From Nocardia kruczakiae NBRC 101016 (GTDB lineage Bacteria > Actinomycetota > Actinomycetes > Mycobacteriales > Mycobacteriaceae): DNA of 64,000 nucleotides. The DNA lies in NCBI RefSeq assembly GCF_001612965.1, contig NZ_BDBL01000006.1:124001-188000 (forward strand). Direction: 5' to 3'. A program made the position numbers and the translations under genes. Numbering within the stretch: the first letter of the stretch is position 1; the number at the start of each line of letters is the position of its first letter. Below the pieces are notes generated by a model. It was not told where the DNA came from, made no database searches, and saw only the letters and a program-made list of their open reading frames with translations. Positions 53,424-61,815 of the stretch are shown here, piece after piece.

Positions 53424-53462
53424 GCCGATCACACCGCGGCAGCGGACCCCGGTGTGATCGGC
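53424..53462 (+). terminator. Hairpin terminator of the MaoC-CitE operon
   Basis: A perfect 12-bp stem (GCCGATCACACC at 53424-53435 and its complement at 53451-53462) with a 15-base loop, 80 bases past the lyase stop. Confidence 0.75.
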
Positions 53463-53599
53463 ATCATCATGCGTTCCATGGCTGGGCGCGGAGCGTCGCT
53501 GTGACCGTTTTGCCTATTTCTTCGGTTGGATACCTGCGCTGTGCAGCGAAAACAGTCCTTCATTCGAGACCTTCACTATGATAAATGCTTGCGCTATTC

Positions 53600-53625
53600 G
53601 GTCCAACCATTCTAACCTTTGGACG
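53600..53625 (+). promoter_or_regulatory. Operator G of the shared 26-bp block
   Basis: GGTCCAACC - 12 bases - GGACG. A possible promoter is TTGCGC (53589-53594), 16 bases, TCTAAC (53611-53616), the latter in the spacer. The CoA ligase starts 33 bases downstream. Confidence 0.65.
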
Positions 53626-53658
53626 AAGCGCGGGACATACTGATAGAGGATGGACACC

Positions 53659-55350
53659 ATGACGAGCGAGCGGAATCTCGGCCGATACACCCAGGCGCAG
53701 ATCGAGGAGTTCTACGCGACCGGGCAGTGGGCCGACGTCAACTTCACCGAGTTGCTGCGCTCACGCGCCGAGGCGAATCCGGACAAGGTGTTCATCACCG
53801 ACGGCACATACGCCCTCACCTTCGCCGAGCTCTACGACACCTCGCAGCGCCTGGCGCTGGGCCTGCACCGCCGGGGTGTCCGCACGGGCGACCGTGTGGC
53901 GGTTCAACTTCCGAACTGGGCCGCCTTCGTGCTGGTCGCGGCGGCGCTCGCGCGGATCGGTGCGGTGATGGTGCCGATCATGCCGATCTACCGCAAGGAC
54001 GAGGTGTCGCATGTGGTGTCGGACGCCTCGATCCGGATGGCGATCGCACCGGCGCAGTTCAAAGGGTTCGACTATCTGTCGATGTTCGAGGAGATCCGCA
54101 AGGATTCCGACACCCTCGAGTCGATCGTCGCCGTGCGCGCCCCCGAGGACGCGCGCGACGCGCTGGCCGAACGCGGAATCACGGTGCTCGAGGACCTGAT
54201 CGCCGCTGATGATTGCGCGAGCGTCGACGCGGCCCTCGATCTGCGCGTGCACCCGGACGATCCGTTCCTCATCGTCTACACCTCGGGCACGACCTCGCGC
54301 CCGAAAGGCTGCTTGCACACCTTCAACACCTACGCCTCCGGCGCGCGCGCCCTGTGTGTGGCGTTCGGGCACACCGAGGCGGATGTGCAGTTCGGGCCCT
54401 CACCGATCACGCACACGACCGGTCTGGTGACCAGTGTGCTGATCCCACTGGTCGCGGGTGCGTCCTCGCACCTGATGGCGGAGTGGAATCCGGAACGGGG
54501 CCTGGCCGAGATCGAGAAGTTCGGCTGCACAGCGGCGGTCACCGCGACCACTTTCCTGCAGACCCTGGTCGCGGCAGCCGAGGAACACCCAGAGTTCGAC
54601 CTGTCGTCGCTGCGGGTGTGGGTATGCGCCGGTTCGCCGATCCCGGCGGCGGTCGTCGAGAACGCCAAGGCCAAGCTGCCGAGTACGAATGTGCTCTCGC
54701 TGTACGGTCGCAGCGAGAACCTGTCGACGACGACGTGCCGCATCAATGGAGATCCGCAGCGGGCCATCACCTCCGACGGCACCGCGCTGCCCGGCTCGGA
54801 GGTTCGCGTCGTCGGTCCCGACGGGAACGAGCTGCCGCGCGGAGCCGAGGGTGATATCGCCTATCGCGGTCCGGAACACATGATCGAGTACCTCAATCGC
54901 CCGGAGGAGACAGCTGAGCTGTTCACTCCCGACGGGTTCTCGCGTTCCGGCGATCTCGGGGTGATGGACGAACAAGGCTATGTGCGAGTTACCGGCCGTA
55001 CCAAGGACATCGTGATTCGCGGCGGCATGAACATCAGTGTCCGCGAGGTCGAGGACAAGCTGGCCGACCACCCCGATCTGCTCGCGCTCGCCGTGGTGGG
55101 GATGCCGGATGAGAAGCTGGGTGAGAAGGTGTGTTGCTATGTGGTCACCAAGGAAGGGCACACCCCGCCGACCGTCGAGCAGTTGCGCACCTATCTCACC
55201 GATCGTGGCGTCGCCATTCAGAAGACGCCCGAACGGGTCATCGCCATCGACGAGCTGCCGATGACCGCGACCGGAAAGATCCAGAAGCACCTGCTGCGGA
55301 TGCGGGTCGCCGCCGAGCTGAACCAGCCGACAGCCGCGGGTGCCCGTTGA
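53659..55350 (+). CDS. AMP-forming CoA ligase
   Basis: A 563-residue acyl-CoA ligase. The AMP motif is YTSGTTSRPKG, A5-like LYGRSEN, A7 GDLGVMDEQGY, A8 GRTKDIVIRGGMNIS and the catalytic lysine in MTATGKIQKHLLR. The arrangement resembles cyclohexanecarboxylate and medium-chain acyl-CoA ligases, which suits a cyclic terpenoid acid, but specificity cannot be read. I chose the ATG at 53659; one at 53650 is too close to the GAGG. It opens a three-gene operon with overlapping stops. Confidence 0.88.
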   Translation: MTSERNLGRYTQAQIEEFYATGQWADVNFTELLRSRAEANPDKVFITDGTYALTFAELYDTSQRLALGLHRRGVRTGDRVAVQLPNWAAFVLVAAALARIGAVMVPIMPIYRKDEVSHVVSDASIRMAIAPAQFKGFDYLSMFEEIRKDSDTLESIVAVRAPEDARDALAERGITVLEDLIAADDCASVDAALDLRVHPDDPFLIVYTSGTTSRPKGCLHTFNTYASGARALCVAFGHTEADVQFGPSPITHTTGLVTSVLIPLVAGASSHLMAEWNPERGLAEIEKFGCTAAVTATTFLQTLVAAAEEHPEFDLSSLRVWVCAGSPIPAAVVENAKAKLPSTNVLSLYGRSENLSTTTCRINGDPQRAITSDGTALPGSEVRVVGPDGNELPRGAEGDIAYRGPEHMIEYLNRPEETAELFTPDGFSRSGDLGVMDEQGYVRVTGRTKDIVIRGGMNISVREVEDKLADHPDLLALAVVGMPDEKLGEKVCCYVVTKEGHTPPTVEQLRTYLTDRGVAIQKTPERVIAIDELPMTATGKIQKHLLRMRVAAELNQPTAAGAR

Positions 55351-56141
55351 GTTCGGCCTGCACGCCCGAATTTCTGATCAGTGGCGCTGAGGCGCTGGTG
55401 CGTGTGCGGCCGATCGGTCTGTCGTCGGACCGCGCGGAAATGGCGGTCGAGTCGGGTCCCTGGTTGCGGGATCCAGTTGGCGGTGTCAGCCGGGCCGCGC
55501 TTGCGGTGCCGCTCGATGATGTCACGGGATACATCGTCGCGGCGGCATCGGCGTGGGATAGATGGCCCGTGAGTCTCGGGATCCGGCTCGATCTGCTCGC
55601 TGATCCGCCGATGGACGGATCGCTGCTCGCGGTGACGGGTGAATTGATCGGCAGTGACGATCGCGGCGGGACGACTCGTGGCATGGTGACCGACGCTGCC
55701 GGCACGGTCATCGCCTTGATCACCCAACGCTCGCACCTGCTGACGGTCGACGGGCCGCCCACGGACCCCGCCGTGGAGTTCGATGCTCCCGTGGACGGTG
55801 TCTCTATCCGCGATGCCTTGGGCGTTCGTGAAACGGCTTGCGGCATCATGGAATTGCCCGCGTCGGCTTTCGCTGCCAACGGCATCGGCAATGTGCACGG
55901 CGGAATCCTGCTCTGCGGAGCGGAATTCGTCGCCATGTCGGCGCTCGAAGCCGACGGAAGTCTGCGGACCACAAGCATCGATATGGTCTTCGTCCGGCCG
56001 GGCGACGCGAATGACACCACGACCTTCCGTGCCGAAGTAGTCCACCGCGGTCGCTCTCTCGCGGTGGTTCGAGTGGTCGCCGTGAACGCGTCGGGCAAGA
56101 CGTGCGCCGAGGCGACCGTGACCGTACAGCGGGAGATCTGA
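55347..56141 (+). CDS. Double hot-dog acyl-CoA thioesterase-like protein
   Basis: A 264-residue protein with two hot-dog halves. The second half has the typical NGIGNVHGGILLCGAEFV followed by TSIDMVFVRPG and an AEVVHRGRSLAVVRV strand. It resembles PaaI/TesB-like thioesterases that hydrolyse stalled acyl-CoAs. The start is a TTG at 55347 overlapping the ligase stop, consistent with coupling. Its stop overlaps the next start (TGATG). Confidence 0.75.
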   Translation: MSSACTPEFLISGAEALVRVRPIGLSSDRAEMAVESGPWLRDPVGGVSRAALAVPLDDVTGYIVAAASAWDRWPVSLGIRLDLLADPPMDGSLLAVTGELIGSDDRGGTTRGMVTDAAGTVIALITQRSHLLTVDGPPTDPAVEFDAPVDGVSIRDALGVRETACGIMELPASAFAANGIGNVHGGILLCGAEFVAMSALEADGSLRTTSIDMVFVRPGDANDTTTFRAEVVHRGRSLAVVRVVAVNASGKTCAEATVTVQREI

Positions 56142-57118
56142 TGAAAGCGATCGTGATGTCGGACTTCGGCGGTCCTGAGCAGTTGGTGTTCGGTGAGGTC
56201 GACGAGCCGACCGCCCGCAAAGGTTGGGTCACAGTCGAATTGCGTGCGAGCGCGCTCAACTGGCACGACGTGCTGGTACGTCGCGGGCAGTATCGTTCGC
56301 CGCTGCCACACACTCCTGGAGCGGACGGCGCCGGCGTACGCACTGACACCGGCGAGGAGGTGGTCATCCTCCCCTCGCTGTTCTGGGGCGATCGCCACGA
56401 CGCACCCGCGGCCGATTTCGAGATCCTGGGCGACCACGTGCCGGGAACCTATGCCGAACGGGTCTGCGTCCCCGAGCAATGCCTGGCCCCCAAACCGACA
56501 GGCTACTCCTGGGAAGAGGCAGCTGCGCTACCGCTCGTGGGCGTGACGTCCTACCGTGCCCTGGTGACCCGGGCCGGCCTGAGCGCCGGGGAATCGCTGC
56601 TCATCATCGGCGCCGGAGGCGGAGTCGCGACGATGGCATTGTCGCTGGCGACGGCCCTCGGCGCCCAGACATTCGTGACGGCATCGTCGGAGGAGAAGCT
56701 GGCCCGAGCCCGCAACAGCGGCGCCGCCGGCGGGGTTCTGCATACCGGCGACGACTGGCCGAAAGAGGCAAAAGCGCTGTCCCCGGACGGAAATGGGTTC
56801 GACGTCATCCTCGACCCGGTCGGCCTGTGGGACAGGTCGGTCGAAGCCCTTCGGCCCGGCGGGCGTGTGGTGGTTCTCGGCGCCAACGTCGCCGAACACG
56901 TGACCATGGACGTCCGCCGCTTCTTCTTCGGCCAATACAGCCTCCTCGGCACGACCATGGGCGGCCCGGGCGATTTCCGCGGTCTGCTGAACCTCGTCTC
57001 CACCGGCGCCGTGTCCGCGCCGACCATTGCCGCCACCTATTCGCTGGACGACGCCGCACAGGCCCATCGTCATCTGGAGGCGGGCGACGCAATCGGCAAA
57101 ATCGTGCTGGTTCCATAG
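56141..57118 (+). CDS. Medium-chain reductase, quinone oxidoreductase type
   Basis: A 325-residue MDR-superfamily protein. GADGAGV-type N-terminal domain, WEEAAALPLVGVTSYRAL and the NADPH motif IIGAGGGVATMAL are visible. There are no catalytic zinc ligands, placing it with quinone oxidoreductases or enoyl-thioester reductases. It may reduce an enone or enoyl-CoA of the pathway. It is the last gene of the ligase operon. Confidence 0.82.
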   Translation: MKAIVMSDFGGPEQLVFGEVDEPTARKGWVTVELRASALNWHDVLVRRGQYRSPLPHTPGADGAGVRTDTGEEVVILPSLFWGDRHDAPAADFEILGDHVPGTYAERVCVPEQCLAPKPTGYSWEEAAALPLVGVTSYRALVTRAGLSAGESLLIIGAGGGVATMALSLATALGAQTFVTASSEEKLARARNSGAAGGVLHTGDDWPKEAKALSPDGNGFDVILDPVGLWDRSVEALRPGGRVVVLGANVAEHVTMDVRRFFFGQYSLLGTTMGGPGDFRGLLNLVSTGAVSAPTIAATYSLDDAAQAHRHLEAGDAIGKIVLVP

Positions 57119-57281
57119 AGGCAACCGCGTGGTGAGTTACTGGCGGCGGTCGGCACCTCGGCCGGCCAGCGGGCGCACGGCCCGAGCAATGCGCCGCGGT
57201 TCTGGCGCTGCTTTGCGGGCGAACTTGTCGGACCGGTATCGCCGAATCAATTGTGCAAACCTCGCCGACTTTTGAGGCTTC

Positions 57282-57432
57282 CGGGCTGTTGCAAAATACG
57301 GGCGGGTTTCTGCCATGACTTGGAGCACAGGTACAGCCGGCCAGCAGACGCAATATCGCGTCCCAAGGAAGGTCGTTTGGTGTCCCGCTGTGACGTCACT
57401 ATCGAGCCTTCGGCGCATTTTGCAACAGCCCG
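57282..57432. mobile_element. MITE-like element, 151 bp
   Basis: The 16-bp sequence CGGGCTGTTGCAAAAT at 57282-57297 recurs as a perfect inverted copy at 57417-57432. CTTC stands directly outside both ends (57278-57281 and 57433-57436), as a 4-bp target duplication would. The inside has no transposase. The ends, with GGGCTGTTGCAAA, resemble those of common actinobacterial and proteobacterial insertion sequences, so a non-autonomous derivative is likely. Confidence 0.7.
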
Positions 57433-57611
57433 CTTCCCGCATTCTTCGTGGAAGTTTGCAAGAAAAGTTTGTGCAGCGCGTGAGCTGGCCCATGGAATCG
57501 CGTTCCGACAACCCGACCCCCGCTATCCGAGACCACACCGGGCGAGGTTCACCATCGGCCATTGCAACGGCGGCTCCGACGCCAGAGCCCTCACGGCCCG
57601 GGGCCGCTGTG

Positions 57612-57649
57612 TCCCCCAAGGCGTTTCGGTGCTCGACTTCCTTGGGGGA
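57612..57649. terminator. Bidirectional terminator
   Basis: A perfect 10-bp stem (TCCCCCAAGG at 57612-57621 with its complement at 57640-57649) between the convergent quinone-oxidoreductase operon and the MaoC pair. The loop is 18 bases. Confidence 0.7.
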
Positions 57650-57709
57650 GTGCGCCGCTCATCGGGAAGATTGAGCACAAGACGAACGGAGTAGTTCAGG
57701 CACAGCGGA

Positions 57710-58126
57710 TCACGACACTGTGGTTCGCACGCGAGCAACACCCGTGACAACCACCCGCTCATCGGATTTCGCGTGCAGAGACAGCGTCGCGACGCCAGCT
57801 GCCGCATCGATCGAATCGACCTGACCTCCGAGGTCGATCGTTTCTCCGATGCGCAAGGGGGAGGCGAACCGCACGGAGTACGAGATCAGGTGCTCGATGT
57901 GAACCAGGTCGGAAACCCAGGCGGCGAGCATGCCGGCCTGCATCTGGCCCATCGAGATGACTCCGGGCAGGCCGGCTCGGATCGCGTAGTCGGGGTCGTG
58001 GTGCAGCGGGTTGAAATCCCCACCGGCGCCGGCGAATCGGACGATATCCGTCTGGGTGATCGGGCCGATGCGGCGGGATTCCAGTTGCGCGCCCGGTAGC
58101 AGGGTGACGGGGGTGCGGGTCATCAT
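57710..58126 (-). CDS. MaoC-like hydratase, subunit with active site
   Basis: A 138-residue hot-dog protein with the (R)-hydratase motif AGAGGDFNPLHHDPDYA, which carries the catalytic Asp and His. The start overlaps the stop of the next upstream gene by four bases. Together with the 153-residue partner it probably forms a heterodimeric enoyl-CoA hydratase, as ChsH1 and ChsH2 do in steroid side-chain degradation. Confidence 0.82.
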   Translation of the reverse strand: MMTRTPVTLLPGAQLESRRIGPITQTDIVRFAGAGGDFNPLHHDPDYAIRAGLPGVISMGQMQAGMLAAWVSDLVHIEHLISYSVRFASPLRIGETIDLGGQVDSIDAAAGVATLSLHAKSDERVVVTGVARVRTTVS

Positions 58127-58584
58127 GCGCCTCTTTCGATCAGGACTTCGCGTTGGGTGAGCACGCGGTCACCCGCGCTGTCGATCCATTCGGTTTCCAG
58201 GGTGACCAGGCGCATCGTGCCGCCGCGTTTGCCCTCCTTCGTGGTGTCGTCGACGACGCGCCGCGTCCCGGTGAGGCGGTCGCCGACGACCGGCGGGCGG
58301 ATGTAGTGCCATTCAACTGATCCCACCACCACGCGTTCGATCGCGAGTCCGAGGTCGCGGACGAATTGTTGCTGGTTTCGGTGATGGCCGGCGACGACCA
58401 CATGGGTCGGGGTCGCCGGGAGGTTGGTGAATCCGGCTGCGGTCGCGGCCTCGGTGTCGGTGTGGACCGGATCGAGCGCGTGGGTGGCTGTGGCGAATTC
58501 CCTGATCTTCCCGGCTTCCACCTCGAACGACGCGACGTCGAGGACGCTGCCGGCCGGTAGCTGCCGAGCCGTGGGGCTCGTCAT
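58123..58584 (-). CDS. MaoC N-terminal (FAS1-like dehydratase) subunit
   Basis: A 153-residue protein of the MaoC N-terminal type: FEVEAGKIREFATATHALDP and LPATPTHVVVAGH are typical. It lacks the active-site Asp-x4-His of its partner, as is usual for the structural half. There is no DUF35 extension, unlike ChsH2. AGGAGGTA before the ATG at 58582-58584 is strong. It is divergent from ACAD-b across operator H. Confidence 0.8.
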   Translation of the reverse strand: MTSPTARQLPAGSVLDVASFEVEAGKIREFATATHALDPVHTDTEAATAAGFTNLPATPTHVVVAGHHRNQQQFVRDLGLAIERVVVGSVEWHYIRPPVVGDRLTGTRRVVDDTTKEGKRGGTMRLVTLETEWIDSAGDRVLTQREVLIERGA

Positions 58585-58605
58585 GGGGTACCTCCTGGAT
58601 TTTTT

Positions 58606-58631
58606 GGTCTGACCTATTGTAACGTTGGTCC
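58606..58631 (+). promoter_or_regulatory. Operator H of the shared 26-bp block
   Basis: GGTCTGACC - 12 bases - GGTCC, in the 67-base gap between divergent genes. The spacer holds TATTGT (58615-58620) for the plus strand and TACAAT (58621-58616) for the minus strand, so one bound protein could silence both operons. Confidence 0.75.
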
Positions 58632-58651
58632 GTAAACACGTGGAGGTGCAG

Positions 58652-59839
58652 ATGGATCTGAGTGATTCGCCGGACGAGGCGCGATTCCGAACGCGCATTC
58701 GTGACTGGCTGACCGAGACCCTGCCGAGTTTGCCGTGGCCGGAACCGGCGCGGCTCGAGGACAAGCGCGCGTTCTGGTCGGTGTGGCAGCGCAAGCTTTT
58801 CGCCGCCGGCTTCGCCGGTCTGTCGTGGCCGGCCGAGTTCGGCGGCGCGGGCGCCGATGCCAAGACCAAGGCCATCTTCAACGAGGAGATGGACCGCGCG
58901 GGCGCGCCGGAGCGGCTGAACATCATCGGTGAGGACTTCGCGGGCCCGACGATCGTCGCCTTCGGCAACGACGAGCAGAAGCGGCGGTACCTGGAGCCGA
59001 TTCTGACCGGCGACGAGATCTGGTGCCAGCTGTTCTCCGAACCGGAATCCGGATCCGACCTGGCCTCCCTGCGCACCAAGGCGACCAAGGTCGAGGGCGG
59101 CTGGAAGATTCAGGGACAGAAGATCTGGACCTCACGCGCGCAGATCGCCGACAACGCGATCCTGCTGGCCCGCACCGGCGGCGGCGATCGGCACCGGGGC
59201 ATCACGTACTTCCTGCTGCCGATGTCGTCGCCGGGTGTGACGGTGCGCCCGCTCGCGCACATGCTGGGCGAGGCGGAGTTCAACGAGGTGTTCCTCGACG
59301 ACGTCTTCCTCCCCGACGAGGCGGTGGTCGGTGCGGTCGACGGCGGCTGGAAGGTCGCCATGGGGACGCTGGCGTTCGAGCGCGTCGGCATCGCGACCGG
59401 ACGAGTCAACACCACGCGCGCGGTCGAGGACCTGATCGCACAGGTCAAGCGGAACTCCGATGACGATGGCAATCCGCTGAGCGGCAAGTCCGAGATCCGC
59501 CACCGCATCGCCGACCTCTACGGCCGCGCGCTGACCCACTATCTGATCGGCCAGCGAGTCATCACCGGCGCCGCGTCCGGACAACCCCCGGGGCCGGTCA
59601 CCTCGATCGGGAAATTGTTTTTCTGCCCCTTGGTCGAGGACATCGCGGACTTCGGCCTCGAATTGACCGAATTCGGTGGCCAATTCGGCCTGGCCGAGGA
59701 CGACGAGGACGCGGACGCCGACCAGCAGCGCTGGCTGCGGCTGGCCTATCAGGCACGCGGAACCGCCATCGCCGGCGGATCGACGTTCATCCAACGCAAC
59801 ATCGCTGCCGAGCGTGTGCTCGGAATGCCCCGCGGTTGA
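58652..59839 (+). CDS. Acyl-CoA dehydrogenase (ACAD-b)
   Basis: A 395-residue acyl-CoA dehydrogenase: FSEPESGSDLASLRTKA, LAFERVGIATGR and the end GGSTFIQRNIAAERVLGMPRG. The GGS..IQRN form is that of the FadE26/FadE29-like chains that work in alpha2-beta2 enzymes in sterol degraders. The shorter dehydrogenase at 61816 may be its partner. GGAGGTGCAG stands directly before the ATG at 58652. Confidence 0.88.
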   Translation: MDLSDSPDEARFRTRIRDWLTETLPSLPWPEPARLEDKRAFWSVWQRKLFAAGFAGLSWPAEFGGAGADAKTKAIFNEEMDRAGAPERLNIIGEDFAGPTIVAFGNDEQKRRYLEPILTGDEIWCQLFSEPESGSDLASLRTKATKVEGGWKIQGQKIWTSRAQIADNAILLARTGGGDRHRGITYFLLPMSSPGVTVRPLAHMLGEAEFNEVFLDDVFLPDEAVVGAVDGGWKVAMGTLAFERVGIATGRVNTTRAVEDLIAQVKRNSDDDGNPLSGKSEIRHRIADLYGRALTHYLIGQRVITGAASGQPPGPVTSIGKLFFCPLVEDIADFGLELTEFGGQFGLAEDDEDADADQQRWLRLAYQARGTAIAGGSTFIQRNIAAERVLGMPRG

Positions 59840-59852
59840 GAAAGGCTGCACG

Positions 59853-61805
59853 ATGAGCACCTACGTGTGGAATCCGACACCGGACTACCTCGAGCACGCG
59901 AACGTCCTGCGATTGGCGCGTGGGCACGGCATCGATTCGATCGACGAACTGCGGCGGCGATCGACGGCGGATGTGTCCTGGTACTGGGATGCAGCGGTGA
60001 CCGACCTGGGCATCCCGTTCGCGACACCGTACGACTCGGTTCTGGACCTGTCGAACGGGGTCGAATTCCCGGACTGGTTCGTCGGCGGCACCTTCAACGC
60101 GGTCCATGCGTGTATCACCCGCTGGCTCGGTGACAACGCCGACCGGGCGGCGATCGTGCACGAGGCCGAGGACCAGTCGGTCCACACGATCACCTACGGC
60201 GAACTCGCCGAACAGGTCGGCCGGGTCGCGACCGGTCTGACCGAGCTGGGCATCGGCGAGGGCGACGCGGTGGCCATCTACCTGCCGATGATCCCCGAGG
60301 CCGTGGTCGCCTGCTATGCCGCGGCGGGAATCGGAGCGATCATCGTCCCGCTGTTCTCCGGCTTCGCCGCGCCCGCCATCGCCTCGCGCCTGAACGACGC
60401 GCAGGTCAAGGCGGTCTTCGTCGCGGACGGCACGATTCGCCGCGGCCGCAAGGTCGGCATGGCGGACGAGCTCACCAAGGCGCTCGCACAGACGCCGTCG
60501 GTGCGTTCGGTCATCACGGTCGAAAATATCGGTGGCACAGTAGATTTCGCCGGTATGGATATCGCGGCCACGGCATGGAGCTCGCTGGTCGGACCCGACG
60601 TCGCGCCGTACGAGTTCCGCCCGTTCCCGACCATGCAGACGCTGATGCTCGGCTACACCTCCGGTACGACCGGCAAGCCCAAGGGCGCGGTCCACACGCA
60701 CGCCGGATTCACGATCAAGGTCGCCACCGAGGTGGCCTACTCCTTCGATATCAACGCGGGCGACACCTTCTGCTGGATCACCGACATGGGCTGGGTGATG
60801 GGTCCGCTGGCGGCCTTCGGCACCCACGCCAACGGCGCGACGCTGCTGCTCTACGAGGGTTCCCCCGATGTACCGGACACCTGCCGGCTGTGGGATCTCG
60901 TGCAGCGCCACCACATCACGATGCTCGGCGTATCGCCGACCCTGATCCGTGCGCTCAAGTCGACATCGCCCGCCGAGATCGCGACCCGCGACCTGAGTTC
61001 GGTGCGCGTTCTCGGATCCACCGGTGAGCCGTGGGATCCCGATTCCTACGACTGGCTCGCCGAGACGGTTTTCGGCGGCCGGGTCCCGGTGATCAACTTC
61101 TCCGGCGGCACCGAGGTCGGCGGCTCGTTCCTGGCGCCCTACCCGGTGGAACCGATTCCGAGCTGTTCACTCGGCGGTCCGTCGCTGGGCATGGATGTCG
61201 ATGTCGTCGACGACACCGGAAACTCGTTGCGCGGCAGCATCGGTGAGCTCGTCTGCCGGCAACCGTGGCCGGCGATGACCCGCGGCGTGTGGCACGACCG
61301 GGAGCGCTATCTCGAGTCCTACTGGTCCACCTTCCCCGGCATCTGGTGCCACGGCGACTACGCCCGCGTGGATGACGACGGCCAGTGGTACATCCTCGGC
61401 CGCTCCGACGACGTGATGAACGTCGCGGGCAAGCGGCTGGCACCGGCCGAAGTGGAGTCCGTGCTGACCACCCACCCCGCGGTCGCGGAGGCCGCCGCCG
61501 TCGGCATCCCGGACCCCAAGAAGGGTGAATGCGTCTGGGCGTTCTGGGTTCCGCGCAAGGGCGCCGACATCGAAGGGGTGTCCGACGAGCTGCGCACACT
61601 CGTCGCCGAAGGTGTGGGGAAACCGTTCGCCCCGGCGAAGGTGTGGACGGTGGAGGCCCTGCCGAAGACCCGCTCCGCCAAGATCCTGCGGCGCGCGGTG
61701 CGTGCCGCGGCCATCGGAACCGACCCCGGCGACCTCTCGAGCGCCGAGAATCCCGAGGCCGTGACCGCCATACGAGATGTCGTGCATCGCACGAGGACCA
61801 ACTGA
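59853..61805 (+). CDS. Acetyl-CoA-synthetase-like CoA ligase
   Basis: A 650-residue AMP-forming CoA synthetase of the long (ACS) type. The motifs are YTSGTTGKPKGAVHTH, WITDMGWVMG, INFSGGTEVGG, GDYARVDDDGQWYI, GRSDDVMNVAGKRL and the catalytic lysine in RSAKILRR. The long N-terminal ACS domain (residues about 1-100) is unlike the 563-residue ligase. It probably activates a different pathway acid. It lies 13 bases after ACAD-b and just before ACAD-c. Confidence 0.88.
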   Translation: MSTYVWNPTPDYLEHANVLRLARGHGIDSIDELRRRSTADVSWYWDAAVTDLGIPFATPYDSVLDLSNGVEFPDWFVGGTFNAVHACITRWLGDNADRAAIVHEAEDQSVHTITYGELAEQVGRVATGLTELGIGEGDAVAIYLPMIPEAVVACYAAAGIGAIIVPLFSGFAAPAIASRLNDAQVKAVFVADGTIRRGRKVGMADELTKALAQTPSVRSVITVENIGGTVDFAGMDIAATAWSSLVGPDVAPYEFRPFPTMQTLMLGYTSGTTGKPKGAVHTHAGFTIKVATEVAYSFDINAGDTFCWITDMGWVMGPLAAFGTHANGATLLLYEGSPDVPDTCRLWDLVQRHHITMLGVSPTLIRALKSTSPAEIATRDLSSVRVLGSTGEPWDPDSYDWLAETVFGGRVPVINFSGGTEVGGSFLAPYPVEPIPSCSLGGPSLGMDVDVVDDTGNSLRGSIGELVCRQPWPAMTRGVWHDRERYLESYWSTFPGIWCHGDYARVDDDGQWYILGRSDDVMNVAGKRLAPAEVESVLTTHPAVAEAAAVGIPDPKKGECVWAFWVPRKGADIEGVSDELRTLVAEGVGKPFAPAKVWTVEALPKTRSAKILRRAVRAAAIGTDPGDLSSAENPEAVTAIRDVVHRTRTN

Positions 61806-61815
61806 GGAGCAAGCG

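Larger units (their letters stand above)
53345..53658. other. Intergenic region with terminator and promoter
   Basis: A 314-base gap between the CitE-like gene and the CoA ligase. It holds the hairpin at 53424-53462 and operator/promoter G at 53600-53625. No gene is apparent. Confidence 0.6.
57119..57709. other. Intergenic region with mobile element
   Basis: About 590 bases with no supported gene. It holds the inverted-repeat element at 57282-57432 and the terminator at 57612-57649. Open frames on both strands here (for example 57137-57619 minus) have no recognisable domain. Confidence 0.6.
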
